From: Microplitis mediator | Lineage: Eukaryota > Arthropoda > Insecta > Hymenoptera > Braconidae | Length of the DNA stretch: 64,000 nucleotides | Direction: 5' to 3' | NCBI RefSeq assembly: GCF_029852145.1 | Contig: NC_079970.1 | Location: 14,313,783 to 14,377,782 of the forward strand | Notes under the pieces: model-generated | What the model was told of the DNA's origin: nothing | Seen by the model: only the letters and a program-made list of their open reading frames with translations | Database searches by the model: none | Shown here: piece by piece, positions 35,379-48,183 of the stretch | Layout: every line of letters begins with the position of its first letter | How positions within the stretch are numbered: the stretch's first letter is position 1 | Position numbers and translations under genes: made by a program

Positions 35379-35609
35379 TTATCCTGCTGCATATAATGAA
35401 ATGATACTTTGCTTCGAAATGCCTGGGAATTTTTTCCTGTGGTATTCTACTACTTGGAGCAAAAATTGTTTTTGTTCCTCATCTCTCGTTAAACAATTAT
35501 TGAATTGTGTCATTAATGCAACTCCCCGCTCAGCAATATCGTTAGTGACTTCTAAATACGAAAGCACGCTTATTAAATGTTCTAGAATTGTAAAATTTTT
35601 GTTAAACAA
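35379..35609 (-). pseudogene. C-terminal fragment of a transposon-associated protein
   Basis: Seventy-six codons ending TAA. The block NDIAERGVALMTQFN, then EEQKQFLLQVVEYHRKKFP, recalls the C-terminal end of uncharacterised proteins that occur with repetitive DNA in insects and hydra. This is memory-based recognition; the superfamily is not named. The preceding codons continue into the arm without a clear exon boundary. It is probably the last coding part of the autonomous parent of this palindrome. Confidence 0.45.
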
Positions 35610-36521
35610 ATATGTTTATTGAATTAATCTTTAATAAAAACTTTTTTCATTCTACAATGGATTAAAATTTTTTTCGAAACTTAAAATTTGTATGGTTTCT
35701 CTTCGTTATTCATTTGAAAATTATGGATGAAATAAGTGTTGTGATTCGTAAAATAATTCAAAAATTGTGTATAAATTATATGTTACAGCCAAAAACTGTT
35801 ATATTAAATGAACAAAAATAATAAAATTGAAAGAATTGAAGCGTAAATACAGCGTTTTGTTAACTGTTATAAAGAAATTTTGGTATTTTATTGATAGATT
35901 TTAAAACTTTTTGTAAAATTTATTATTATAGCGAATAATCATTAAAATAGATATTGCAAACCTCACAATTTTGGAGCCAAAAGTGATACGAAAAATTTTC
36001 TCGGCCCAGATTTGTGAAAAATTGAACGATCTACTAAAATTTCCTCAAACTTTATGGCCTGAGATCAAAATTTTACACATTAAATGGAAAAAATCGAAAT
36101 TTCAAAAAATCTATATTTTTTAACGCAAATAAAAACGAGAGAGTTGACGTTAGAGACTGGACCCTAAGAGCTTTTTTTACAGAATTTAATACTGAAGAAG
36201 GAACAGTGATGGTTTTTCCGAAAAATAATGTTCTACATAGTTTGCAGGAGAAATGAAGGTTAAAAAATCATTTTTCCATGTTAAATCAATGATAAATCTT
36301 CAAATTCGGTGATGAAGTTCTTCAAGTTGATATTAAGGGCTCAAGTTTTTACAGAATTTTTTTTTCAACACATATAACAAGAATTTCACATGTAATCGAA
36401 AAAAAAAAATTATCGACTTTTTTTAATAAGCGACCACGCTTAGTCAAAGCTAGTTTGTCAATCCGAGATTTTAGTAATACGTCATTAAATTAGTATTGCT
36501 CGTACATTTATATATAAATAT

Positions 36522-37578
36522 TGTAATGGGGTAGAATTTTTGCAATTTATTGTTTGAATTTAAATCGACTCGCGCCAAAAACGAGAGCGACCTCCTCTTA
36601 CAACAACGGCCGATAACATCACACCCTACTCATCGCTGGGGTCACTGCTGTCGAGTTTTGACCAGTCGTTATTTTTTAAAAGTTGGTGGACCTGTGAGCG
36701 CGAGGTATAAGGTTCAGAGCCGACTTGCAATCGGTCTCTTGGCTACTGGCGCGCATCAGCGACGGACATTTTTCCCGGACTGCATCTCTACTACTACTGT
36801 TATTACTACACCATCAAGTACCAGTGATATACGCCATTTTTATAGCCAAGAGCTAATAAGCCCACCTGAAGTGGAAGCTTATTTGATTGAGTATATCTGT
36901 ATAATTTTATTGGAGACTATTTAAATATATTGTTGCGGATTGGAATTTGGAATTTGGTTGAGGATCTTGGAGGATGACTACTGAGGAATTGGAGGTCAAT
37001 TGGATTTGAGGAAAAGGACTATTGGAGAGGTCAAGGTGTTGCTGGAGTGAAAAGAGTTGAAGTGAGTGGAGTTATTTGTCGGTTAATTTTATTGTGAAAT
37101 GATTTTGGTAATCAGTAGAGTCATTGTAAATTGTTAATTATTAAAGTCAGTAGAGTCATTTGGCAAATTGTTAATTAAAATCAGTCGAGTAATTCTTAAA
37201 TATCATAGTCAGTCGAGTCAGTAATAATTTTGAAGTTACGTCGAGTCAGTTTCATCAGCTATTTTACTTTATTGTTCACATCCATGTATATAAATTTGTT
37301 ATAGCGACTTCGTTCATAATAAATGCCATAGTTTTATTTGAATTTATAGTAATTCATCAATTAACTTCCTTTACTATTCTTTCCTTTATAAGTATAAGCT
37401 AGCATAAGATCTCTCTCACTTAATTTTAGTACTGCGTGGCCCAGTACAGAGAAAACCCTGTTCTGAGGCTGAGTTTAGCTAAGCAAAGATCGTAAGACAC
37501 CTAAAGTCTTACACATGTGTGGACCCTCGTTTAATTAAGGCCACTACTTAATTAATTAAATCAAGGGGACCCATTACA
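36522..37578. mobile_element. Solo LTR, LTR family 3
   Basis: Starts TGTAATGGG, ends CCCATTACA (9-bp perfect inverted pair), flanked by ATAT at 36518-36521 and 37579-37582. Length 1057 bp. The 124-codon frame at 36550-36924 lies inside and is judged accidental. Confidence 0.85.
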
Positions 37579-39290
37579 ATATATAAGTATACTAACCATA
37601 TTCAAATCGCGGATTAAGAATCTCTGATTAAAAAACTGGTTCAACTTTAGTAAAAATGAACAAGGGTTGCCTTCGTTTTTAACTACGAGCGAGCTAGCAA
37701 AAAATCAGGGCAGTGCTGAAAATTTTCGAAAAATCTACCTTCCATTCTGGCTGCCAGATAGCAATTTTTTTCGATCATGACGGCCATTTCTAATTAGTGT
37801 CTCCCTTTTCCCTTGTTTTCCTTTATGATTTGTACGCGATTCGATGAGAGTCTTTCTCACTTTACAAATTTAGGCTCTGGAGGATTATTTTATCTTTTTA
37901 TAAAGACAATTTGAACCTAAACTTGTTAACTTTTACCAAATTTAGGTTCAAATCACCTTTTTGATGTACTGATCTTAATATTCTAAAAATATGATTTGAG
38001 CCTCCTTACCCTAGTGTAGGATTTGGAAGCTCGAACCACTTTTGTTATTTCGACTCGGGTTGGTTTTTCTATAGAACCAAGCTTCGTCTAGGCTTGGTTA
38101 CCGAGACTTAGTTCTATAGCTTGGTTGCACAACAAGCTTTAGCCATGCTATCGAGGCTTAGCAGATTAAATAAAGATCAATGCTGGCCCAATTGTCAACA
38201 TTGGTGGTTCCTACCTGGAAAGTGCACCGTTGATAATCTATTTATCACTTTTAAGAGAAACTCTTTTACATCATTCAATAAATTCATTGTCATTAAGAAT
38301 GTTTTTTTTTTGGTCACATTGGAGTCTATAAATAGTTATCAATAAGATTTTCTCCCCTAAAATAAAGAAGATATACGATAAGGGATGGACATTGTATAAG
38401 CCCTTAGATAGAGCCTGAGAGATAAACGGTCGTGTTTTTCGTTATCTCTTTACACCGACGATAAATTTTGACACTTCGTGATTTTTAAGAGTAGTGCAGT
38501 CAAGTGTAAAGAGTGATGATGAAAAATGAAAAAAATCGTTTTAGTATTTGAGTTATCAAACACATTCAATCGGTTGATCAATATTATTGAATTACATGCT
38601 ATTACAACTATTTGATTCAACTGTGTGAGAATTCATAGCGAAATTAAAGTGACAATAATATTGGTATATATTTAGTTATCGAGGAAAAAAATGTCATAAG
38701 TGTGTTAACTCTTTTTTTTTCTGAATTTTATTTAGTTTTCAATATTGGTGGTTATTTGATATTTAAAATGTGCTTATAGTACAAGCTTATGAAGATTGCA
38801 GTACACGTAGCAAGGGTGGCAACGTGCATAAAATCTTTAGAATCTTTTCAATCTCTTATCGCAAATATTTAGTATAGCTCAAACACTCGTGTCCCCTCGC
38901 CCTCTTGTTCTCTCTTGATCGTTTTCACCAGCAGGCGTTGCATTACCCCTCTAACGTCAATGTGAACACTAGTTTAGCGTGGAAAAATACTGATTTGGCT
39001 TTCCTTCCGTTATACAGATATGAAAAATAAAAAAAAAAAAAAAGGTGAAACGACATTGTGTCGAGTTGTTATTGTGATGCATCGATGGAAACAAATTTGA
39101 TGTACGGTTTGGCCCATTTGTCGCCTTTCAACGAGATTCAGGATTAAAATTCGATTTAGCTGGAATGAAAATCAAATGTGATTAGTGAAATGGGATATAA
39201 ATGAAAAAAAAAACAATAATAATAATAATAGCAAGACCTAAATTTTCTGAAAAATAGCTTGTGATGTTTGCACACTATATATATATATAT
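37579..39290. other. Mostly unique DNA; GCTTGGT/CTATAG inverted words near 38065-38165
   Basis: 38065-38165 repeats ACCAAGC, GCTTGGT and CTATAG in both orientations, possibly a small remnant of another word-array element. Otherwise no gene. (TA)n at 39277-39298. Confidence 0.4.
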
Positions 39291-41019
39291 ATATATATGG
39301 GCAGATCCATTACTTTTGAAGAATGTGTGCGCGTGTGGATTACCGATTTGGATGGCGATTTTTTTTTTGAAAGTAGGTCAGAAAAGAAGCTAAAATTTTG
39401 AGCTCAATATCCCTAAATCCGGCCACTGGAAAATTTTTTTAAATTTGAAAAAAGTTGATTTTTTTGGTTATTTTTAAAAATTTGTATCTCAGCTTCTATA
39501 TAACTTAGAGAGACTTTTCCAGCGCATTTTTCTCTGTGTACAGTCTACTTTCAAGAAAAAAATAGATATTTGCTCTAACCTAAAATCCGGCTTAGTTGGC
39601 AGCTTCCAACTTGACTACTGAATTAGCAAAATTTTCCCTTTTTTTAAAATCCTCTCAAATCTACAGTTTTCAGAGTAGAAGGGTAAAAAACAGCTGATAT
39701 TTCTTATGTAGGTGTATTCTGTTAATATCTACCGTGATTTTTTTTTAACTGCTTTGATTTCGATTATATACGACCATCCAAAGCCGATCAATTTTTCAAA
39801 AATCGCTATTTTCAAATGGGTATTATTTTTTCTTGGAACTTCGATTTACTTCAATTTTTCAGGAAAGATACTTTGTTGTATCCCTAATAAGCCCTGGAAA
39901 TTTTAACTTTGGTATTGAGCTTTGATCCGAGTTATAAATTTTCAAACGTCCCAAAAATTGCTTTGTTTAAAATAATTTTTGCTAATAAGTTTTCATATGT
40001 CTAATAAATTATTTGTTTGTTTTTAAGTTTGTTATCAATACCTGATTGAAATTTTTTATGCCTTTGCTATTAATTCTTATTTAAGTAGTGTATTAAATAA
40101 ATATTTCGTGTTCAAGATCGCAGCAATTGTCCCTATTACTTATTACAGTACTTGAATAAAAATTAACTACTACTTTATAGAATCAATTTCGACATCTTTT
40201 TACTTTTCCGGCGAAACTATCTGGCATATCATAAAATGTTGTGGAATCTTTTTTGTAGACAATTTTATTCCTGACAATTTATCTTTAATGAAGTTTTTCG
40301 AAATTCCGCATTGTTTTCTAGTTACTTGAATTTTAATGTCAAGCGCTTAAAATCGATCAGAACACTATTTTCTTAGGAGTTGACATTAAAATCGAAATAA
40401 TTAGAAAAGAATGCAAAATTTAAAGAAAAATTTATCAGAAATAATTCGTAAGAAATCAAATTGTCTACAAAAAAGATCCTATAACATTTTATAAGTCCGA
40501 TAGTTTCGCCGGTAAAGTAAAAAGATGTCGAAATTGACTCTAACTTGACTTCAAGCTCCAATAACTTTTGAACAGATGAATTTATCAAAAAATGATAAGA
40601 CTTTTTTGTAGAGCATTCAATTCCCTACGAAAAACTGTATTCAGAATTTCTAAATTCTCATTAGTTGACATGGTATAAAATTCAGAACGAGCAAAAACAA
40701 GTTCTTCGAATTGTATCAAACTTTGACGTCGGATATCTTGTGAATGGTTGAATTTATGCGAAAATCATGAAAGACCTTTTTTGTAGATCAGTAAATTTGC
40801 TACGAAATGTTCAAAAAGAGATTTTTCGTATCTTGATTTTTTCGAAAGTTATGTATTTTTTACCATGTTACTAAATGAATAATCGAAAATGATTAATAGC
40901 CACTTCTAAATATCAATATAAAGAGCTCAAATTTTAACTGTCACCATATTTTAAGAGAGCCTTTCGATTCTTTAATGTTCATCAAAAAAAAAAAAATAGT
41001 CCCCCAATTTGAAACAGTC
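39291..41019. repeat. Composite of palindrome fragments
   Basis: Right end CAGTC followed by TA at 41020 matches the GACTG-type terminus of the palindrome at 43330. An internal inverted pair lies at about 40180-40335 and 40380-40545. The left boundary is unclear. Confidence 0.5.
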
Positions 41020-41033
41020 TAATATATATATTC

Positions 41034-41248
41034 GGGTGGCGCAAAAAACCGACTATTTTTTTTTTCGATCTCACATGAAAATTTGTTGGTTTACGATGTT
41101 TTAAGAAGCTTCTCCAAAAATCAGCTCAATAAAAAATTTCTAAGAGGTCGCTCACGAATTTTGAAAATATCAAAAATAATCGAAATTCGGATTTTTATTT
41201 CTAAATTTTTTTCTTTCTCGTGGCAGCAATAGTTTATATTTGTAAAAT
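41034..41248. repeat. Left-end fragment of the GGGTGGCGC palindrome
   Basis: Matches 48184 onward (GGTGGCGCAAAAAACCGACT, GTTTACGATGTTTTAAGAAG). Breaks off into family G words. Confidence 0.75.
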
Positions 41249-41358
41249 CATACCACGATCTGACCACATATACACAGATAGAGACAATTTGAAGATCTGC
41301 TTTGTCAGATCTGATCAGATATAATTATATATGGTCAGATCTAAACCTTTTTCTCCGG
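41249..41358. repeat. Word-array element, family G, right-end fragment
   Basis: Words GATCTGATCA, GATATAATTA, TATATGGTCA in 10-bp register, ending AAACCTTTTTCTCCGGG. Confidence 0.7.
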
Positions 41359-41593
41359 GTCCAGTTGTTCTTTTATGCTTAGTATTATTTCGTCACTAAT
41401 TTCTTCAACCTTATGAACAATAAACTATTATCTAATCTAATCTAATTCGAATCATTGGTATTCTTGACAGCCTCAATGAATTAAAACATGTTATGTCGAA
41501 TTTTCAGAGAGCTTATGCAATGAAGGAGATCACAAACAGTCAATTTTTATACAAGATCCCCGGGAAAAAATGATTTTTCTTAATCATATATAT

Positions 41594-42321
41594 TGAGACA
41601 TTGTGAATTGTCATCTTCGTCCTCAGCTTTGCGGTTTCCATATTTACCCGTCTCGTTGCCGCCTGAAACTACATAAGTCATAGTGCCGTGGTGACATGAC
41701 TAATTATCACGTCGACGCATGTCCGTAAGGGTGCAGTGGGGACAGAGTCCCGAGGCTAGTCCCCCCCCCCCATCCAAATTTATCGGTCAATCACTTCGAT
41801 CCTGGATAAATTAACATTAAGACGTATAGATTGTCTACTATTGTAACTTACTAGCAATTTACTTGTGATTCTGTTAATATATTAGCAAGCGTGTATACCA
41901 GGACGATTCTTATATTGTATCTTGCGGATAACGTTTATTGTAAGTACTTGAATCTTATAATAATTGGCAATAAATCGGTACTTTTCTAATTACTTCCTTT
42001 GCTCTATCTATTCCTATTCATCCTATTCAGATCCTAATTTACTGGTAAGATTCTTAAATAAATTAATCAAAATATTATTAATAACAATTCGACATCAATA
42101 AGAAAATAATCTGTAAATTATAAGCCGTGAGGTAAGATGATAAGTTTTACCATAGTTTGCTGTGTTTGAATAAGTGCGGGTCTTTGCTTTGTAAGAATCC
42201 TAGCCTATTGCTCTATCCCAGTAAAATAAAATTTGTTAGAGGCTAGCCTTAGCCAGGGTCCAACCCGCGAATTCTGGTGACTGCTGGTTAAAATTGCGGA
42301 GACAAAAAGCGATTTGTCTCA
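41594..42321 (+). mobile_element. Solo LTR, LTR family 1
   Basis: 728 bp, TGAGACA...TGTCTCA, flanked by ATAT on both sides. Related to 1376-2299. It lies 35 bp after a CCCGGGAAAAAATG terminus (41559), so it inserted beside or within another word-array type element. Confidence 0.88.
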
Positions 42322-42446
42322 ATATATATGATTAGGCACAATCGATTTTTTCTGAATCCTTCTAAAAGAAACTTTTTTTTTGAAATTTCCTAAATTAAAT
42401 CACTACAATAGGAGTAATATAAAGGAAAAAATAGATAGGTAGTTAA

Positions 42447-43314
42447 GGGGGGGGGGGTAGGGTTTTAAAGGCAAAAAAAAGCATATTTTTGTGATTTTTT
42501 CCCGGCGAGATGAGTAATATAATTTCATTAAACTTAATCACATATTATTGTACAACTTCTAAAGAATATCAGAAATAATTTTTAACGAAAAATATTGATT
42601 AGCAAGCCGGTGACGTTGAATCTCCGGAGGCGCCTCGAAAGAAATTCGTTTTGCGGTGAACATCATAACTCGTTACCGGATCATCGAAAAAAAAAAAATT
42701 GATATGCGTTTTAAAGTTGATGTATTTCTCGAGGTAAGCACGAAGAGTTTTTTTTTTTTCGATTTTTTGCAACACTTGGAAGTGAAAACGCGATTTTAGA
42801 TAAAAAAATCGCGGTTAATTTGTTATGAAAAAATAGAAAAAATGAAAAACAAAAAAAAACTTTGTGGTTACCTGTTGATTTATGTGAAGAAGTCATGTTC
42901 AAATTTTCAAAAGGATCGGTTCAGTACATTTTGAGTTATGATGTTCACGGACTTTAAAAATAACGTTTTCGGGAAAATCCATTCAAAGTTTTTTATTCGT
43001 GAAAATTTGAAATAAACTATCAAGAAAAGAATATGAATTTTTATACTTATAATGAGTCATCAGTTTACATCCTTTAAAAGACACACAGCCGGAGAAAGGG
43101 ATTCGGAAGAACAAAGAATATTGCAGCTGATTTCTACTAGGGGTATGTAGGGGCAGGTATAAAAATCAGGTATCACGACCGGTCATTTGAAACGCTGTAA
43201 CTCCGTTAGTTTTACTCGGATTGATTTAAAATTTGTACACAATGTTTTCGACATATTGTTCATTCAGAAAAAAAAAATAAATAAAAATAAAATAATTTTA
43301 AACCCCCCCCCCCC
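42447..43314. mobile_element. TTAA-flanked element with G-run termini
   Basis: Starts with about eleven G and ends with about twelve C, flanked by TTAA at 42443-42446 and 43315-43318. Beyond the homopolymer the TIR is weak (TTTTAAA in both). No transposase. Confidence 0.65.
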
Positions 43315-43329
43315 TTAACATATATATTA

Positions 43330-45188
43330 GACTGTGCCAAATAAAATCGATATTTTTTATTCGGCCCCATACGAAAATTAAGTTGTCTCTCACAAAAAAA
43401 AAAAAAATCCTGTTAAAATTTCACTTCGATATGCCCATTTTTCAGTTAGCGCTTGCGTAAATAAGAATTTTCCGATAAAACAAAATTTTTGTCCCAGCCT
43501 CATATTCAATAACTTATTAAACATAACTGATTAAAAAATGACTAAAGTGCTATTTTGTAGAGTATCAAGGTGCCATTTTATAGGGGATCAAGGTGCAATT
43601 TTGTAGGGAATCGAGGTGCCATTTTGTCAGGAGAACCTATTGCACACATAAACTGTACTTGCAACAAAATAATTAAACAATTAATAAATAATTCCTACTA
43701 CAAGTTATTGCTGCCCATCGTAGGTAACTTTCTGATTGTTTGTAATACGTTCTCATGACAAACTATAAGCTCTTAAAAACTAGAAACGAAATTGAAAGAA
43801 AATTTTCTGCACACTAAAATTTCCCTTTTTCTTGAAAAAGTAATTGAATTTTTATGGGTAATTTATTATCATAAACAATGAATATTTTGATCAATAAAAT
43901 AATAATTTGCGATGAGCAGTATGAGAATCTCAAAATCACAATCATGAACGATATTCTGATGTAGAGAAAAATTAGTAGAAAGATTAAATGCGAAAAACGT
44001 TAAAACGAAGGAAAAGTATTGTTAGAAAAATCGTGAAAATCAATAGTTTAATGTTAGTTGTATTACTTCAAGTATAAAAACGATTTTTTTAGATCATAAA
44101 GGTTCCTAGAAAAATTGCACTCAATGAGTTTCGAACATAGTAACATTGTTTTCTAAGCGTTTAATTATAAATATAAATGTAAATTTTGAAAAAAAAAATT
44201 GGTTCAAATGACTGCAGAGAAAAAGTGGTTGATTTTTTTGTTATTAGATCAAAAGTTTTTTTTTGTAGAGAATTTAATCCCCTACAAAATGGCACCTTGG
44301 CTATTTATGAATCAGTTATATTTAATGAGTTATAGAACATTAAGTTGGGACAAAAAATTTTTTTTTCGGAAAATTCTTATTTATCTGAGCACTAACTGAA
44401 AAATAGACATATCGAGCTGAAATTTAAACAGAATTTTTTGTTGTGAGAGACGACCTAATTTTCGTATGGGACTGAAAAAAAAATAGGTCTATCGGTTGAC
44501 CCTGTGGACCCCAGCCCCAGAATTGCTCACTGTTATCGAGCTCCTTGAGCTTGAAAAAATTGTTGTGACTACATTTTCGAGCTCTGCGAGCTCAAAAGTA
44601 CTTTTGTATGTTGTTGTTTCCGAAGAAAAAGGTTTTTTACTATTTCTTTCTTCAACGATATCTCTCGAACGAATTAACTGATTGAGACGGTTGGGGTGGC
44701 AATCGACGAGTTTTATTGAGTTCTAAAGCTGATCAGATTTTGAAATTGATTTCTCTAGTCGTTTTTGAGAAATTTTAGAAAAACTAAAAAAAAATTGTTT
44801 AATTCTTTTGTTAACGGTTTTTCTCGAATAAATGAATCGATTTTGATGATTAAGGTGACATTCAACGCGGCTTATGAAGTTTCAGAGCTGATGGGATATT
44901 GGAATCAATCCATCGAGCACGTTAAAAGTTATAAAAAAAAAACATTTTTGAAAAAATTTTATTTTTGGAATAGCCGCGTCGAATGCCACCTTGACGATCA
45001 AAATCGGTTCATCCGTTTAAGAGTTATAGATATTTACATACGTACGTACGTACTAGAACCTTAAAACGTCAAGATCTGAGAGAAATTTGATTTTCGAAAA
45101 TCGGACTGAAACCAATAACTTCCCTTTTTTTGAAAATTTTGAGTTTTCTTAGCGGGAAGTTAAAATATCTATTTCATTTGGCACAGTC
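43330..45188. mobile_element. Palindromic element, GACTGTGCCAAAT terminus
   Basis: Inverted arms start at 43330 and end at 45188, each next to TA. The arms share CCCCATACGAAAATT-type text with its complement near 44458-44470. The right arm is split by the repeat at 44486-45161. ORFs at 43570 and 44199 are arm translations. Confidence 0.8.
44486..45161 (-). repeat. Family J repeat nested in a palindrome arm
   Basis: Runs GGTCTATCGGTTGACCCTG to AGCGGGAAGTT, i.e. the whole family J unit in reverse, shortened internally. It lacks a long GT tract. Confidence 0.8.
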
Positions 45189-45190
45189 TA

Positions 45191-45192
<2 letters not shown>

Positions 45193-45228
<36 letters not shown>
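45193..45228. repeat. (TA)n microsatellite
   Basis: About 35 bp of TA directly after the palindrome's TA flank. Confidence 0.85.
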
Positions 45229-45229
<1 letters not shown>

Positions 45230-47100
45230 CAATGAGATTAAAACCGGACAGGAGAGAAAGGCAAACGGACAGATTGTAAAGGAAATGGATCTAGATTGGC
45301 GCGTCTCGTTTACCCAAGACGATCGATGTCAAGGGATTAAGAACAGATTAAACGTGCTTTTGGCTGGTCCATTTCAGTAAAAGCACCACTAGTAACTAGG
45401 ATAAGTTTCAATGCTTGGATTTCTAGCACGAGATTGTGTAAACGCGTTTCAATTGAGTCTCTGTTGCGTCACGAGGTTTCCTGTATAGTCTGTGGTTCAA
45501 GAAGTACTAGTATCACCAGCGAATAGAAGTAGAAGAAGAAGACGAATGAGATGAAAAAAAATTTGAGATGTACGAGGTGAATCTATAACAGTGTCAAGGA
45601 GGGAAAAGTGAACATAGAAAAGGAAGGTGCTTTGTTACCGGCGGAATTGATCCCTCTTGTTCCTCTTCTACTTTTGACAATCGATAATGCATTATGGAAT
45701 AGCATACCAATAGCTACGAAGTGATTGTTGAAAAGAAAAAACGAAAGCAAACTGTAAAGTTTTTCCATTGTTTGCTACCAGAAGTATGTGCAAATATTCT
45801 TCGATATAGAAGAAAAATTAAAGATAAAGAAAGAAATAGAATGAATAAATAAAAACATATGTATTTTCAACAAGCATCACTGGTGTGACTCAATATTAAA
45901 CTGCGTTGTGTTGAAAATCATTCATGTATAAATTTTCCCCAGAACAAAGCATTCTTCGCGCCAAGTCGAGCGCGCACATTCGCATGTTCGTGAACTTTAT
46001 ACTCCAATAGGAAATGCACGTGCGTGACTATTCCATTTTTTAAGACTCCTCTTGTAAAACAATTATTTGTATACGCCATGACCAAAAAATTCTGTTAGTA
46101 AGATATGAACAAGCGACAAGGGTAGTTTCCATCAAGTGAAAAATACTGCAATGTATTTAAGTATGCAAACCTCGTCTTATACAAGTTTCGATATAACGAT
46201 ATTGTTCGACGTCGTCGTTTTTTACGATTTTCCGCTTCACTCTTCTCATCTTTTTTCCTCCATAGATATCGTCATTGCGGAAAATTCTAGCGTATTTAGA
46301 TTCCAAGCGTTTGGTATGCCGCAGTCTTTCTTACTATCTGCCACTGAGTCATGACCTCTAAGTGGATTTAAGTAAGCCGGCTTCCATACTGCTTTGCACC
46401 CAACTGCTGTACTTACTCTACGACGCTATTAATTTAAGATATATTCATCTCAAGTCCCTTGAAAGAGTTAGCCAGCCACGAGTCGTTTCCTTAGTTGTCC
46501 AACTTGCAACTCTTGAAATCTCGTATGAAGTTGGACTTTAATCCTGATATATGCCTTGAAGACGTTTTCCTTTCTTGCAGTTTTTTAGTTCTCTGTAGAA
46601 AAAAAAATGACGAGAAAATAAAATAGGATAAAAAGAGAGTAAAAAGGGATAGAAAAAAAGAATATCGGAAAACACAAAAGACAAAACTTTTCGAGTCGCT
46701 TTCGGAGTTTTGACTTGGCCAGAGTAGAAAGGAAAGCGGAGACAGGAAAGAACAAAATGCCTAAAGGTGTAAAAGAAGGAAACATGACCGCACATAGGAA
46801 TTGGAGTTATGACAGTGGTTGAAGATGACACGTCCGAATATAAAAGAAGGAAGAGCTCAAGCAAAGGTCGCTGCTCGCTGCATACATATTTTATGAAGCA
46901 ATCACAGCAGACCCTTATCTGCAGTTTGTTCAGCTCTCGTTTTCAGTCTCTATTCCTTTGGACGTCTTCACGTTTAAGGTCTCATTAAAGAAATAACTTC
47001 CAACCAAAGCTTGTCATGTATTAATAAATATTATTCTGCGCAGCAAAATATATAAATGAAAAAGATATCTCGAAATTTATTTAATTTGCATTTATATATG
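45229..47100. other. Mainly unique sequence, no recognised gene
   Basis: Less AT-rich and less repetitive than its surroundings; short frames (for example 46136-46354 and 46864-46538) have no family signature. Could be non-coding host DNA. Confidence 0.4.
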
Positions 47101-47341
47101 CACCGTTTAAATATAGTGGAAACCTAAACTTGCAAACCTCTCAATAAGACAATTTATAGATAAATTGGGAAAAATATTGATAGCCCGAACTGGGAATCGA
47201 ACCCAGACCAATTCGGTATCGCGCCGAGTGCTCTACTAGTTGAGCTATCCGGCACTATACTATATTCCGTTCAATTTGATCTATAACTTATTGAGCCACA
47301 CGTCCATCGGTAATACACCATTTAAATATAGTGGAAATCTA

Positions 47342-47347
<6 letters not shown>
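47101..47347 (-). repeat. tRNA-headed SINE
   Basis: Minus-strand SINE. Direct-repeat text CACCRTTTAAATATAGTGGA occurs at both 47101 and 47318, bracketing the tRNA-like head and its tail; similar text is in 33460-33514. Confidence 0.7.
47183..47253 (-). ncRNA. tRNA-like head of the SINE
   Basis: 71 nt. D-arm GCTC/GAGC pairs, T-arm CTGGG-TTCGATT-CCCAG pairs fully, the anticodon stem pairs at four of five positions. The anticodon loop is CGCGATA, lacking T33, and the acceptor stem has two mismatches, so it is not a functional tRNA gene. A and B boxes for pol III are present. Confidence 0.6.
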
Positions 47348-47371
<24 letters not shown>

Positions 47372-47375
<4 letters not shown>

Positions 47376-48069
47376 GGAGATGAACGAATGAAATGGGGTT
47401 TTCCAATTGGACGGGAAATTCCTAACAGTCTAGACTAGTTTTTACAGTAACAATTAAATAAAATTTAAGCTCTAGTTGTTTACAACTTAAGTAGATTATG
47501 TTAATTACGGGAGGCTTAGGCTCGCTGTGACATCTGTTCACCAAACGTAGCCACGGTCACAGGATGGATATAGTAAGACACAGAGGACAAGATAGTAAGA
47601 TAATAAGATTGTTGTCTTTCTTTAAACATTTTGACTAAAAGGTTTCTAATGAAGAGTACAGAGTTTTTGGACTAGTTGAGTCGGTCAGTTCTGATTGAGC
47701 ATTCGTTGTGTGAGTTCAAGTTGTCCTGTCGAACGTGGATTCGTTCTTGAGCCTAGTTTGCCGTAGTATTTGTAAATTATTCGATCGGGTTTTATTTGAA
47801 TATTATGGGACTGTCGTGTATTACAATTATTATAATTTCCTTTGTAATCAATTATTGCATTAATTAGAATTTAGTGTATTTTGATATTTGTGCGACACTA
47901 TCTTCATTATATTACTTGTCTAAGTATCATTATTTGTGAACAATACTTTTAATATTAAATCACTGTGTTGCATAATTATTATTCGTTTATAGTTTAAATA
48001 AAATTGAGAGATATTAATATTGAGACCAATACTCGGGATAACGCCCAAGCTTGTAATGACTATCCGACA
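47372..48069. mobile_element. Solo LTR, LTR family 4
   Basis: TGTCGGA...TCCGACA, 698 bp, inserted in a (TA)n tract so that TATA flanks both sides. AATAAA near 47998. Confidence 0.8.
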
Positions 48070-48183
48070 TATATATATATTTTGGCATCTAAACGAAACT
48101 TTTGAGCCTGGTTCCGAGAAAAAAAAATTTTTTTAGTTTTTTTTGAAACGCCCTAATATATATATATATATATATATTAATTA

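Larger units (their letters stand above)
34221..36424. mobile_element. 2.2-kb palindromic element with TA target and coding loop
   Basis: Left arm 34221-35248 and right arm about 35600-36424 are inverted copies, starting GGGTGTTCCACAAAAAGTCG after a TA. The left arm is longer because of an insertion at 34710-34927. The loop (35249-35600) is unique and encodes a transposon-type protein fragment on the minus strand. The extreme right end is damaged. Confidence 0.85.

Noticed and set aside
36550..36924. A 124-codon frame
   Set aside because: Lies within a solo LTR, with no similarity to known LTR-encoded proteins.
47183..47253. A functional tRNA gene
   Set aside because: No T33, two acceptor mismatches, and a related truncated copy at 33367 with shared tail; fits a SINE.
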